A stretch of 64,000 bases of DNA from Neodiprion pinetum (taxonomy: Eukaryota > Arthropoda > Insecta > Hymenoptera > Diprionidae): assembly GCF_021155775.2 (NCBI RefSeq), contig NC_060234.1:11521871-11585870 (forward strand). Reading direction: 5' to 3'. Numbering within the stretch: position 1 is the stretch's first letter; every line of letters begins with the position of its first letter. Below, in pieces: positions 11,108-23,089 of the stretch. The notes beneath the pieces are model-generated. The model made no database searches, had not been told where the DNA came from, and worked only from the letters and a program-made list of their open reading frames with translations. The translations under genes were made by a program, and so were the position numbers.

Positions 11108-13789
11108 CCCATTAACGCCTGAAATACAGGTTTCCTATATTGCAAGTTCAATTATGTGCCACTTAACAGGAATGAAAAATAAACTTATTCGAGATGCATA
11201 TTGGGGTATTTTTGAGGTCCCTCTTTCGTTTGGCACCAATAGAAATACATAATAACCTTAAAAATTCATTGATTTTGTTGTTTTAATTTAAAAAATCGCA
11301 TTTTTTTGGACTGTTTTTTTCTTTTTACGGTGATTTTCACTGTGGAATACCTTTTCTTTTCATGTAAAACCTATTTAAATGGTGTAATTGAAACTTGAAC
11401 TAAAAAGATACATACATAGAAAAATTAATTTCAACATGGCGGATCCAATATGGCGCCTGAAATAATCTATGGCCAAGCTCAAGTTTCATGATTTTTTTAC
11501 ACCGAAATGGTCAACTTTAAGAAAAAATTTTATGGAAGCAAAAGTGCTGGAAATAACTCAAGCAATACCCCTGATTTTTTTGAGAATTTTTAGAGACATT
11601 TTTGGATTTTTTCAAAAATGACTTCATGCAAAAAAATGAAAAAAATCTCCGAATAATCTGAAAAAATTCACAAGTACTGTTTGAGTGATTCGAAACACTT
11701 TTTTTCTTTCAAATTTTTTAAGTTTAAGCATAGAAGTATATTCCTGCGGTTCCAAAATATTGCTCAGGATAATCGGTCCCTGCAAAGTTGATTTTGAAAT
11801 AGCCGCGAAATATAATCCATAGAATCTTCTGATCACCAATAGGTGGCGACAGATCTCACAAAAGAAGTGGAGCGCGTAACTCATAAGTTCCAAACAACTT
11901 TACTGGGCGTATGATAAGTACTCTGTTCTGACCTGCTGAATAGTTTGACTACTTTTATTATATATTATTTCACCTCAACATCTATCATGTCAAAAAAGCG
12001 TATGAAAACTTTCTCGACCGAGATCTCAAGTTTGGATACTCCAAAAAAATCACGCAGGAATCGTTATACAGAGGTAGAAGAGAGAGATGATTATTTTTCG
12101 GTTTCTCTTATTCCGAATGCTGATAATTCGGGAGAATCTGATTCTTGTAATTCGGATGATAGTATATCTGAGAATGAAAGCAGCACTGAAAATAGCGACA
12201 ATGATTCTGATTTGACAGAAATAACTTTTCCCACGCATTCATATACCACAGTTTTAGAAAATTATAACTCAAATCAGAAAAAACTAGAACCAGAACATAT
12301 ATACAACTGGGTCGAAGGAGAAAAAGTATATGATGATAGATTAGATAATGAAATATTACTATCGCTTGTAGCAAAGAAAAAAATTCTTTCTAGCTCCTTC
12401 ATCGAATTATTTGAATTATTTTTTTCAGATGAATTGAAAAGTTATATAATTGAAGCAACCGCTGCAAATAATTGTACCATATCAAAGGAAGAATTCGAAA
12501 CATTTGTTGGCATAATAATTTTTTCATCATACAATAAGAGGCATTCTCAAAGAGATTACTGGTCCAAAAATGTGCATTTGTCTGCTAAACCGGTGACCTC
12601 TGCAATGTCCCGAGATAAATTCGAAACAATAAAAAAAAATATTAAGTACAGCAAACAAGAAGATCGAGATGATAATGATAAGATTTGGAGAGTCCGAAAA
12701 ATGTTGGACATATTCAGGAAAAATGCAATGCAATTTGGAATGTTCACTTCAGCACTTTCAATAGATGAGATGATGATAAAATATTTTGGGAGATTGTCGA
12801 TAAAACAATTCATAAAAACGAAACCAATCAGATTTGGCGTAAAAATGTGGGGCATTTGCAGTCCTGAAGGATTTTTATATGATTTGGATGTATATTGTGG
12901 TAAGACTGCTGATAGAGGAGTTTTAAGCAATGTGGCTCAGGGCAGTCAAGTGGTGTTGCAGATGCTGAAGGGATTACTTCTGTCTACGTCTCCTAGAAAT
13001 CTGGGTAAGTACCACATATATTTTGACAATCTATTTTGTAGTCCAGATTTATTAGTACACTTAAAAAAAAATAGGTGTCCGAGCTACTGGTACCGTAAGA
13101 AAAGATAGGATAAAAGAAACTAACGAAATTGATTCCAAAGCTCCGAGAGGTACTTTCCGCTCAAAATATGATAAATCAAGTGGAACAAATTTTATAACAG
13201 TACGGGATTCAAAGAATGTTTCGATTCTCTCAACCGCTGTGGGAGTGTATCCACTTCAGCCAGTCAAGAGGTACAGTAAAATTGAGAAGAAGAAAGCTGA
13301 AGTGCAGTTTCCTAATGCATTTCGTGCTTATAACAGGTTTATGGGTGGTGTGGACCTTCACGACCAACATTGCAACAAACTTCTACCCTCAATAAGATCC
13401 AAGAAATGGACTTGGGTTATCCTGATGAGAGTAATTCAAGCCTCTATCACAAATGCAACTGTCCTCTATAACTTGGCTAAAGGAGATGGAAAGAAGGTTG
13501 GCACTAAGGAATTTGCGTTGAAAATAAGTGAAGATTACCTGCAGAAATTGAATGAAAACGCGGAGAAAAGAAAACATTTTATAAAAGTAGGATTAAACAA
13601 AGCCTGTGGTGGAAAATGTGGAAAGAGGACAACACGATTCTGTCCAATTTGCAATTTGAACTTCTGTTGTGAATGTACTACAAGATTTCACTGAATTTAT
13701 TATAACTAGAATATAAAATGAATGATGGCCATGTATATGGACGTATTGGGATCTGACATGGAGGCGTGGCCTAATTCAATATGGCGCAT
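11108..13789 (+). mobile_element. piggyBac-like DNA transposon, right end lost
   Basis: The left end is TTAA (11104-11107) followed by CCCATTAACGCC, a typical piggyBac terminus. A piggyBac transposase frame follows. No matching GGCGTTAATGGG terminus is found downstream; the ISL2EU-like element begins at 13790, so the right end was removed or displaced. The 5' untranslated stretch of about 0.8 kb is A/T-rich and noncoding. Confidence 0.7.
11987..13694 (+). pseudogene. piggyBac transposase with one frameshift
   Basis: The protein begins MSKKRMKTF at 11987 (an upstream in-frame ATG exists at 11945). It has an acidic N-terminal region, then the DDE core with SIDEMMIKYFG, YFDNLF and MGGVDLHDQ, which carry the three conserved acidic positions of the family. 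It ends with a cysteine-rich zinc-binding tail (CGGKCG, CPICN, CCECT). The frame breaks at about 13063-13073 in a run of nine A: the first frame stops at 13106-13108, and the piggyBac frame continues in another phase to 13694. A single extra A explains it, so either a true inactivating indel or a homopolymer sequencing error is possible. Otherwise it is full-length (about 570 residues). Confidence 0.85.
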
Positions 13790-13875
13790 ACCGGGGTGCA
13801 GTCGCCTGTCAAAACCGTGTAGTAGTAGGCTTACCGTGTAAATATAATATAAGTTACAAATATGAATGGCCGGCA

Positions 13876-15496
13876 ATGGTAGTTATAACTATTCAGGATA
13901 TTTGTCAATGGTCTGGTTCAACTCCTAGTCATCGAAACTTTCGAGAGGGTGAACGCTTAGTGGCTGCGAAACATTTACTAAATTGCGGTATCGTAAAAGA
14001 GGATAGTGACGTTTTCGAGATATCGGCGTCGTGTATTCAAACGTCAAATGTGCGTGGATCTCCTCATGAAATACACGGAATTTTGGGGAAAAATGGAGAA
14101 GTTAAGTCAATTACGTGTTCGTGTAAAGCTGGACTTGGCGAAAAATGTAAACATATTATGGCTGCACTACTGTTCTGTTCCAGGTACGTTCATAACCTCA
14201 AATTGTGCTCAAAAACAAAGCTTCCTTCGAAATTACCCTGTTGTGTTTTTTTTTCTAGAAATGAAATTTCAGTACTTTCTTGCACTGATATTAAATGTCA
14301 GTGGAAGCAAAAGTATAAAGACACGCTACAGAATTACGTGGCTCGCCCTTTGGAGGAACACGAATGTCTGAAATCCACGAACAACAATAATCCCCTGAGC
14401 GAAGATGTGGAAATGGCAATAAAATCGATACTGTTGCAAAATTTGCCAAATTCTGCTTTTTCGAAACATGTGTAAGTAAATATGTTGTCGATTCAAGTTG
14501 TTATTTGAATTTTGGTATGCTCTCAATATTATTCACTGTCACTTTGATTTTCATTTATATTTTTTTGTCTTTCTGTATATAATATTCGTATTAATAATAT
14601 ATCCGATTTCTTTTCGATCTTGCAGGTCTGGAAGACACAATCCTGTAATATTAAAGTCAGTTGAGGATAACGCAGGCGGTACAAGTATCGGTGAAACTTT
14701 GGACGAGGCAATCGAAGTCTTGTTTGCGCTTCAAAGGAGTGAATTCATGGATGCTATCAAGAATGTTTCCGTAACAGTCAAGCGAAGCTGTTGCGAGGAA
14801 ACAATTCAAAAAATGAAGGACGATTTCGCAACGATATGCAAAAGAAGCAAGGAATCATATTCCGAATGGCAAAAGCAGCGACGGTATCGGGTTACAGGTT
14901 CCAGATGCTACGCATTGTACGCTACGAGAAGGACTAATGCGGACTGGAACAAAAAATGCGACCAGTATTTCAATCCGAAAAGTTTCGCAAGTATGTACAC
15001 GGAGTACGGGAAAAAAACAGAAAGTGAGGCTCTCGAAGTATTCAAGACTACCTTTAATTTAACAATAATTCAAGTTGGCCTAGTCATATCGAGTCAAAAT
15101 CCGTGGCTCGCTTATTCACCCGATGGAATAATTTATGAAAAAAACGTTCCTACGAAACTAGTTGAAATCAAATGTCCTTTTAAAGGCAAGTCGAAGACTG
15201 TAATGGAAGCTATACAATTTGAGTTCAAAAAAGGGCTGGCGATTGAAAATGAAAATATTAGTTTAAAGGAAAAGCACGCCCACTATGCTCAAATTCAACT
15301 GGGAATGGCAGTTTTGAATTTAAAAAGTGCTTTCTTCGTCATATATGCTTCTTTTGATAAGAGCATACTAGTGATTGATGTTCCGTTTAATGAAATGTAT
15401 ACCTTTAATATGTTGAGTGTCTTGAAGAAAACGTATTACGATAAAATGGTACATTTCATATGTCCCAACGATGAAAACAGTAATAAAGAGCGTTAG
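13876..15496 (+). CDS. SWIM zinc finger-YqaJ exonuclease-like protein
   Basis: Three exons fit: 13876-14183, 14259-14471 and 14626-15496. Introns are 75 bp (GTACGT...TTTCTAG) and 154 bp (GTAAGT...TTGCAG). The total of 1,392 nt gives an uninterrupted 463-residue protein. The N-terminal half holds a SWIM finger, CSCKAGLGEKCKH. The C-terminal half is a lambda-exonuclease/YqaJ-like nuclease with the PD-(D/E)XK pattern LAYSPDGII...LVEIKCP and a following Gln-containing helix (YAQIQLGMA). Proteins of this build are carried by some DNA transposons and may process DNA ends during mobilisation; that role is inferred. It converges with the transposase, with stops about 160 bp apart. Confidence 0.75.
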
Positions 15497-15657
15497 GCTA
15501 TTACCTAAACGTAGAAAAGATAATGACAATAAGAAGGTTGTGATTAAATAACAAGTCTGTGATTGTACTGCAATTATTATTTATAATTATGTCACAATAT
15601 GATATAAGAAAGATAAATGTCACGATAAACAGAAGATACGTTACAATAAAGAGAAAT

Positions 15658-17327
15658 TTAAACAACTTGAACATTCATGAATTTATCGTCTTTTATGGTA
15701 GGTGAGGATAAATTCACTGTGGCACATATAACTATAAAAATATCTTCTACTCGTGGGATAAGATTCACTGGCATCGTAGCACCGACAATTTTGAATATTT
15801 TGATACGTTGATTAGAGCGTTCAATATGTACCCTTGCTTTCGCGATTTTAGCAGTGCGTAAGGCCTCGTCTCTCGAAAATTGTGTTTTTTCTTTCAAATA
15901 TGGTGGTCTTATACATTTAAAATGATTCCGTTCGCAAAGCTCATCAATTTTACGGAATCCTCGATCCACCATTACACCATCACCCGGTTCCAATAAACTT
16001 AAAATATTGCTTTGTTCAAATATATCATCGTCCGTTGCTCGACCACCATACGCTTTGCTGACAAAAGAAATATTTCCAGCCGGTGTTACACCAGTCATTA
16101 TCTTGCACGTATTAGAACCTTTGTAGCGAGAATACGTCAAAACTTGACAACAAAGCTTTGTAGGATGCTGGATAAAAATTTCAGTGCAATCGAGGACCAC
16201 CCGAACATTTTCAAAATCTTCAAAGCATTTTGGCAAATTTCTCGAGATTTCTTCTTTAGTTGGCCAACCAATCGCAAATTTTAAACACTGACTCAACAAC
16301 GATATCATTTCATCGAATATTCGCTGGCAGTGCTTCGCGGTGTAGCAATTGAACATTAACGCCAAAAAAGTATATGAGATATTTTGTTTCAACTTTATGT
16401 ATGTCATGATAATTCGCTCGCGTAGACTCATTCTCGCATTCGAATATGTGGAATTATTTTCAGTGACTTTTCTAGCAATTTCAACAATAGTGTCCAGAAT
16501 TTTTATTGATTCGATCCCCGTAGCAGTACTTAACGCTTCGTCGGTCTGAACAAACATTTCGAAACTGAGTCTCACGTCGTCACATTTCACTTGCACTCCG
16601 ATATCTGCAAATGATTTTATCTCCACTTGAATTTCAGGCTCATTCTCTGTCATTACATCTTCGATGCAGCAATGATTCCCTTCGGCGTGCTCCATATTTT
16701 CCAAAATTGTGTCAGTCTTCAGATGCTAAAGCTCCATTCCCTTTGAACTTTCTTTCTGATCATTCCTGTTTATTAATCTTCTTTCACGTTCGCTCTCTCC
16801 TTTTTTTTTTCTCCTTGGTTCTACTGAACTGCGAGGCAGGTTGCGTGATGGGATCGCAGTCTTCTTTAAATATTTTACGTGGGATGGAATATCTGTAAAA
16901 TATCAATTCGTTTCATAAATAATCATAAGAAAACTTGTTTATTTTGGTATTTATCCAGTTTTATTTTTTCTTAGTGTAACATTCATATCTTGTAGAAGAT
17001 GCTACTTGACTCATGCATAACCTCAAAAAAAGAATTTTACTCACCCGGTAAAATGTAGTCTTCTTGTTGAAAATGCAATGAACACACTTTCATGTGAGCA
17101 TTTATTTTACAGTCAATCCTCAAAGCGTTCTTCCATGCTTTTAGTTGCTCCACTTTTTCCATTTTACCGAAAAAAATTTTCTGGTATACCCAACGTGCAT
17201 TTTTTTGAGGGAACTTATGAAATGTCAATTCACGGTTTTTTTGGAAAGAACTTCCACAACCATGTACGGAACATGCAATTCTTCTTTTAGATGGTTTGCG
17301 AGACGTAAACACACCTTCTTCGTTCAT
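15658..17327 (-). pseudogene. THAP-DDE (DDE_Tnp_4) transposase with one stop
   Basis: Two exons fit on the minus strand: 17327-17045 and 16892-15658, joined by a 152-bp intron (GTGAGT...TTTTACAG). Exon 1 encodes a THAP DNA-binding domain (C-x4-C near the start, HKFP, CSLHF). Exon 2 continues the usual THAP tail (AIPSRNLP), then a helical region and a DDE_Tnp_4 core with VVLDCTEIF, GVMVDRGFR and RVHIERSNQR. One in-frame TAG at 16726-16728 separates the THAP part from ATG 16704, where a shortened 348-residue frame begins. Without the stop the total is 1,518 nt (505 residues). The copy is thus probably inactive by one base, unless the shorter product works alone, which would lack the DNA-binding domain. 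Confidence 0.8.
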
Positions 17328-17393
17328 TATTTCTTTAATTTATCAAAACCTCCTATGTTAAACATTACGTTGCGACGAGCGATACACCCCGGT

Positions 17394-17750
17394 TTTAGTT
17401 TTGAAATGTACCACCAGATGTCTCATTGATTTTGTCAGTTCCCAATACATTTTTGTAACTCATAAAGAAAATACAAAAAAAATGGGCAATAGGAAGAAAA
17501 ATTAGAAGAAAAAAAGCAAAATCGAAAAAAAAATAAAAAAATATAACAAAACATTACAAAAATTATAAAAAATTTTTAAAAAATACAAAAAAACAAAAAA
17601 CACAAAGATTCTCTTCATGTCAACCTCCACGCGGTGAGAATCGGGAAACAGAGTATTTCTCTTATTCTGGCTAAGGACATGACTTGCTCCTGGAAGTCAA
17701 AATCTCATATTCATACTGCTCATTTTTGTGGAATTGTACCAGGATAATTT
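17394..17750. other. A-rich noncoding interval
   Basis: An A-rich low-complexity tract occupies about 17460-17605. No gene is supported. It could include leftover piggyBac 3' sequence, but no terminus was found. Confidence 0.5.
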
Positions 17751-17751
17751 C

Positions 17752-17935
17752 ACACACACACAAACAATCGCGCGCGCGCGCATACACACATACACACACA
17801 CTACGCACATATACACAAAACAAACTCACGTAGACTTACACATACACAGACACTACGCACACACACACAAAACAAACTCACATAGGCCTACACACACGCA
17901 TACACATACACCAAGTATAGCCGTATGCATACAAA
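17752..17935. repeat. (CA)n/(CG)n microsatellite cluster
   Basis: CA-rich simple repeats are mixed with a short (CG)n core at about 17770 and two similar CA-rich blocks containing AAACAAACTCACGTAG-type sequence. Confidence 0.9.
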
Positions 17936-19883
17936 CTCATACACTAGTCTGTATGTACTGTAACGTGGCAGTTCGGTTAGGCCTGCCCGTTACAAGAGAC
18001 TCCCTGAACCCTGGGCGAGATCCCGGGATAAGGGTCTAGAAAATCGAGTCGCGGAATAATATCAGAGAGCGCCAGAACTGGAGTCACGCACCCGAGCTTC
18101 GACAGGGACGAAATAGAGCATTGCGAACAAGATATTTCGGGTTTTTGTTTTTTTTTATTTTTTTTGAGTGCACCGGCTACCCTCCAGTGACCAACTCCGA
18201 CACCGAACATCTTCCGAGGCAAGGCGAAATCACGACGATCTCGCGGGAAGGATACCGAGGCTGCGGAGGGGGAGGCAACGCAGATCCCTGCAGCGCGGGA
18301 ATCCAAGGCGGACGCGATTCCCGCTGGCGGCCGGCGCGCCGCAGCCTCCCCGCTCACCCCGCTTACGCCCAACCAAGGCACCCACGAGGTACCAGCTGGC
18401 GACGAGGGAGCACCACCCCGCCCAACCCCAGGACTACGTAGAGCTGCGCAGGAGACGACATCGCGATCTAGCCTGAAGTTCTGCGCCGCGTAGAGACGAG
18501 AGGTGCGCGGCAAGTTGCGCGATCGACGAAATCGATGACGGATCGATTATTGCGTATTCTTGGGGTGATGACGTTACGAAAAATTAGCGCGACGAGATCG
18601 GCGTTGCGACCATCCGAGATCACTCTAGTTCTGGCGAGTGGACCAGGTGGTCGATTTGTTTTCGAGATAGCGGTTGCGGTGGTTTTGCGCTGGGAAAAAC
18701 TGGTTTCGTTGCGAGGACGAGGGAGATGAATCGTCACGAGGGTGTAGGGGAGTTCGTCCACTGGATGTGGAGCGGTAAGCGTTGTTAACATTCTCGCGAT
18801 CGAATTTCGAGGGTAATTGAGTAAAGGCTGATCAGATAAAGGATAGCCGTTTTGTAGTTTGCGTGTCGAAAGGTACTCGAAATTCGTTTGCCGATTCTTC
18901 TGCTTGGTGACCGTAGCCTGAGTTGCGCGCAAGGGAGTAGCGTTAATTTCGGGGGATCCAGAAAATCGAGTCGAGCCACGGGTTGAGCCGAGACGTTATT
19001 GTCTCGAGTTTGAGTGTGACCGAAGTCCGTTACACGGGGTCATTTCACGTCATCCGGCACATCCTCCATTCTCGTGTAGGTCGCGAGCAGTCACGGGGAG
19101 CATTCGAATTCGCGACTGCGTCCCGCCGTCGCCGAGGAAGTGAAGCTCGGGTGCGTGCTGATAAGAGTATGCGTTTTTAGAGGAGGATCGCGGGCGTCGC
19201 GACGAGCCTCGCCTCAATTTAGTTATTATTTTTTTTTCTTTTTTTTGTCTGCATTATCAGTTAGTATTAAGTTGGCGATCCGCGCCATTTTGTAAAGGAC
19301 GTTCGCGGGCAGCGCATCGAGTCCGATTTTGCTTTTGGTTTTTATGAAGTAGGGTATTGTTAAGACGGCGACTAGCGCACGTAGGCCGTAGAGTTCTCCT
19401 AGAATTATTCACCTTTTTTATTGTTATTTTTTTTATTATTATTTGGTGTGTTTCTCCCTTTCTGATTTCGTTTAGATTAAATTTAACCTTGTATTTGGAA
19501 CCGCGAAGGACGACTTGCGTAGTCGTATTATTATTATTATTTTTATTTTTATTTTTATTTCTTTTGTTTTGTAATATCGCTGATGAGAAATATACCATGG
19601 TAATTTTATAGTAATTTAGCCACATCACGCGTTGGCTTACTTGTGTTGCTATTCTCTCTACCCAAAAATTACCCCTCCCCTCTCCGCGGTACTGAGCTAC
19701 CGAGCATATGGTCGCGGTGTGTCGTATTATCGATTTCGAGGCGTGTTGATCACGCCAGGCGCCCAACAAACTTCGCGATATTGTTTCAGATCCAGGATAC
19801 TTCGCCGGACGCCAAATTATTGTGCACGCGGTAAGTTCCCGGTTATTTGCTCCGAGTAACCGAGGTGCAGAAAAATCCACGTC

Positions 19884-19885
<2 letters not shown>
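17936..19885. other. GC-rich noncoding block, possibly LTR-derived
   Basis: This GC-richer stretch has overlapping open frames on both strands but none with a recognisable domain, so I call no gene. TGTAACGTGGCAG at about 17958 (plus) and TGTGACGTGG read on minus from 19887 resemble the 5' ends of insect gypsy-type LTRs. TGGCGATCCGCGCC (about 19273, plus) and TGGCGTCCGGCG (about 19814, minus) resemble primer-binding sites. Two LTR ends facing each other would fit, but no paired LTR or coding region confirms it. Confidence 0.3.

Positions 19886-19886
<1 letters not shown>

Positions 19887-19942
<56 letters not shown>
19887..19942. repeat. (AT)n microsatellite
   Basis: A pure AT run of about 56 bp immediately precedes the left terminus of the Sola-like element. 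Its last ATAT would serve as target duplication. Confidence 0.95.
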
Positions 19943-19944
<2 letters not shown>

Positions 19945-19954
19945 CGTGACTAAT

Positions 19955-20128
19955 GCCAAAAGGGCGTATAAAAATTGTACGCCCTTTTGGCTTTTCAAAA
20001 CCAAAAGGGCGTATAATTTTTTTTTTTGTGCCAATCGTTTTGTCAATATATTCTAAGCCTAAAAATGAAGAAAAAATTTTCCAAGCCAAAAGGGCGTATA
20101 TCTCAAGTTATAAAGCCAAAAGGGCGTA
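19955..20128. repeat. Left subterminal repeat array (5 x 14-mer)
   Basis: Five copies of GCCAAAAGGGCGTA occur, at about 19955, 19978 (inverted), 20000 (first base A), 20085 and 20115. They are probably transposase-binding sites, by analogy with the subterminal repeats of other DNA transposons. Confidence 0.85.
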
Positions 20129-23089
20129 TTATTTTTTTTACACTAATTGTCTTTTAATTACATTCTAAGTTGAAAAATAAAATTCAAGAGTTCACATTGA
20201 AAGTATTTTTATTATTGAATTACACAAACTAGAAACAAATGACATGTAATTTAACTTTTTATTATTTAAAACATATTATAAGAAAATTTATTTATTGTTA
20301 TAAAAAACAAATTTTAAAATTAGGGTGGTTAATTAAGGTACAATTCCCATACCTTCTATATCTTCATCTTCTACATTTTATTCTGAAAAGAAAAGAACAA
20401 ATTTATAGATTCCATTAACTCTTCAGTATACGAAAAAAATTTCAATTCAATACCATAATCTAAGTTTTCGTAAAACCGGTGATATTTATTTGGGATCGCT
20501 CCTGTAGAACAAAAGTATTGCAAATCGTCGTATTTTTTCCTTGAAATTGGCAACTTAGTATCATAAAGATTATCCAAAATTTGATTTTTTTTAAAGGAAT
20601 GTTTCAAAATCACGGTTTTAAAAAAACTCCAATACTCATTTTTGATTAATAAACATCTAAAATAAAATTCATAGAGATGAGAATGGAATTAAAAATGAAA
20701 AGTTTAGCAATATACAAAAAATACGATACCGAGGACTTTTTCGAGTAACTTGAAACCATTTACCAGACTTCCATGTGACTTTAGTACCGTCGGTAAACCG
20801 CAAATTCGAAGGAAATAACTAAAAGAAAATCATCGGATTATTACAAAAATTGCATTGAAATACACAGCACAAAAATCGCAAAACAAATAACGATAAGTTA
20901 ATCGTAATTTAGGATCAAACTTCACCCTTTACATGCATAATTTTTCATTAAAAAATTTCCAATATTTACACAAACTTACCCTGTTTTTGAGTTCTTTGTA
21001 ATTGTTAAATGCGTCTGAATGCATTCCATGAACATAATATTGTTTACCGGTTTTTTTGGCCTGTCTAATGATTCTCACCCAATCACAAGGCGCATATATG
21101 GGTGTGTTTCGTGCTGCACGTTCAATTACTGAATGCATTGTATCACACTCCATATATGTGTGTCCAGACTCTAAAAATTTCAAATTAATCTCTTTAAGAG
21201 TTGGATGTTCATGAATAGAAACACCCAACATCGCCAGCACAATTGAATTTTTATTTTGACCTAAAAAATATGATGATAAAGATTTAAAATTAATTAGTGA
21301 TTGACGTCAGATTTTTAGAGTTTTTTGGCTACTAACGTATGAAAGTATAATAATAAGTATTGAATAATTAATAACTGGATTATATATTCATTGATTAAAA
21401 TAGCAAATAAAAATTTTCAATTCAATTACCTGCACAGTTGTCAGCGAAAAAATTCAATGTTTCTACTCCATTTGGAACCTCTTCATTAATGAATTTTGCG
21501 AGGCATGTAGAAATTTCTTGAGACCCTTTTTTTCCTTCACGCTCAGACCAAATGTAGCAATATCCTTTATGAAAAAATAATGAATAATTTTCGATTATTA
21601 AAATATACACAGAGAATAAAAATTCTATTAAGAAAATTTTTTTACTTCAAGATTTTACAAATTGAATAAAACTTAGTTAACGTACCATCATTTGTTCCTA
21701 AATTAAAAATAGTGAAATTGTGGGTGGCTAATTTTCGGCGATAAAACAATTCTTTTGATTTGAAAAATGGAGAATATAAGACAGCCTCAAGGTCAAAAAC
21801 AGCTGTCGTGACAATATTTGAATTGCGACAAGCTGCTGTGTCGAGATTTTTTTGTTCTCGAGCAGCATCTTTTCGCCGAATATGGAGGTCATATTCTGCT
21901 TGTTTCTCAGCTTTTTCTTCGTCCGGCAACTTGGAGAAACGAGCACACCAGCACTGATCCTTTCTTGGTTTATGGAAACCAATATTCAGTTCTTCCAATT
22001 CAGCAAAATATCGAGTATCGCTAATCTGCCGAAAATTATTGTCAGTTGCATAATCCACATACAACTTGTAAACTTCCTGCTTGGTCCTAATGCCTTCCAA
22101 ATAAACTTTGGAGCTGTCTCGTCGACACCAATGAGCCGGAACTTTAGGCAATAAAGACAAATGATGTCGAATCTGATTCATATCTTCCTCAGATAGCTTA
22201 TTTACTGGTTCATGATGCCCACGCTGATCAGGAGATAACGATCCAGAAGTGCTCCGTTTTTCTTTAGACAGCATGGTTCTGACTTTTTTTTCAGAAATAT
22301 TCAACGTCTTTAAGAAAAATTTTTGACAAACTCGGACGTAAGCATCATTCACTTTGAATCGGTACGTTAATTTGTTCCTGAAAAAAAAAGCGAAAATTAA
22401 TTTTTAAAATAAACCTGATTCAAAATTTTAGGCTTTTTTGAACTTGAAAACTTTAACAACTTGGTTTAGATTTTTTTTAAACTTATTTAACTTTTTGAGA
22501 CTTCCAAGAATTGAATTAGACTTACTTAGGCTTAAAATCCTAGTTAATAATTCTAGTTCAATGTTCAATCCTTAAAAGTCTTAAAAAGTTCAATAAGTTT
22601 AAAAAAAAACTAAACCAAGTTGTCAAATTCACAATAGAAGAAATCATTTTTATCATGTTTTGTTTAATTAGATGAAATATGTACTTACTTGCGTCGTCTA
22701 TTATTATTTATATCAACTTCTACAACAATAAGTTTGCTGATTAATTCTCGCTGTCGATTTATGTCTCCTAATTTCCAAAATTCATTAAAAATAACTTCTC
22801 TGTCAGCTTCAGTGACACTAAATTCGCAATTCATGCGACACCCGCAGGAAGATCTCATTTTTTTTGCCGGTTGTATCTCACCTTTAACTTTGGTGTACTC
22901 GAGTCCTAGATTGCGGTTACATTTTCGTTTATTTTTCACCCATTGATGAGGTTGAGGCCTTTTATTTCGAGTACGACGTTGAGTCTCAATGTCTTCGTCG
23001 TTGGTGTTCGATGAATGATGATTTTCTGGCTGCTCAGGGTCTGGTATTTCGGAGTCAACATCTTCAATTTCGTCGAGTTCTTGCTGATC

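Larger units (their letters stand above)
13790..17393. mobile_element. THAP-DDE/YqaJ two-gene transposon (ISL2EU-like)
   Basis: Imperfect terminal inverted repeats starting ACCGGGGTG lie at 13790 onward and, inverted, end at 17393 (about 16 of the first 21 positions match). Between them two genes converge: a SWIM-YqaJ protein on plus and a THAP-DDE transposase on minus. From memory, ISL2EU elements of the PIF/Harbinger-related group pair a DDE transposase with a YqaJ-type nuclease, which fits. The target duplication is at most 2 bp and is not clear (AT left, TT right). It sits in the 3' flank of the piggyBac element. Confidence 0.65.

Noticed and set aside
17977..18932. Long open frames on both strands in the GC-rich block
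   Set aside because: They overlap each other in several frames, contain low-complexity Arg/Pro stretches and no domain; this is expected for GC-rich noncoding DNA.
19257..19880. 207-codon minus-strand open frame
   Set aside because: It reads through poly-Asn/Lys low-complexity sequence and the LTR-like end; no protein family is visible.
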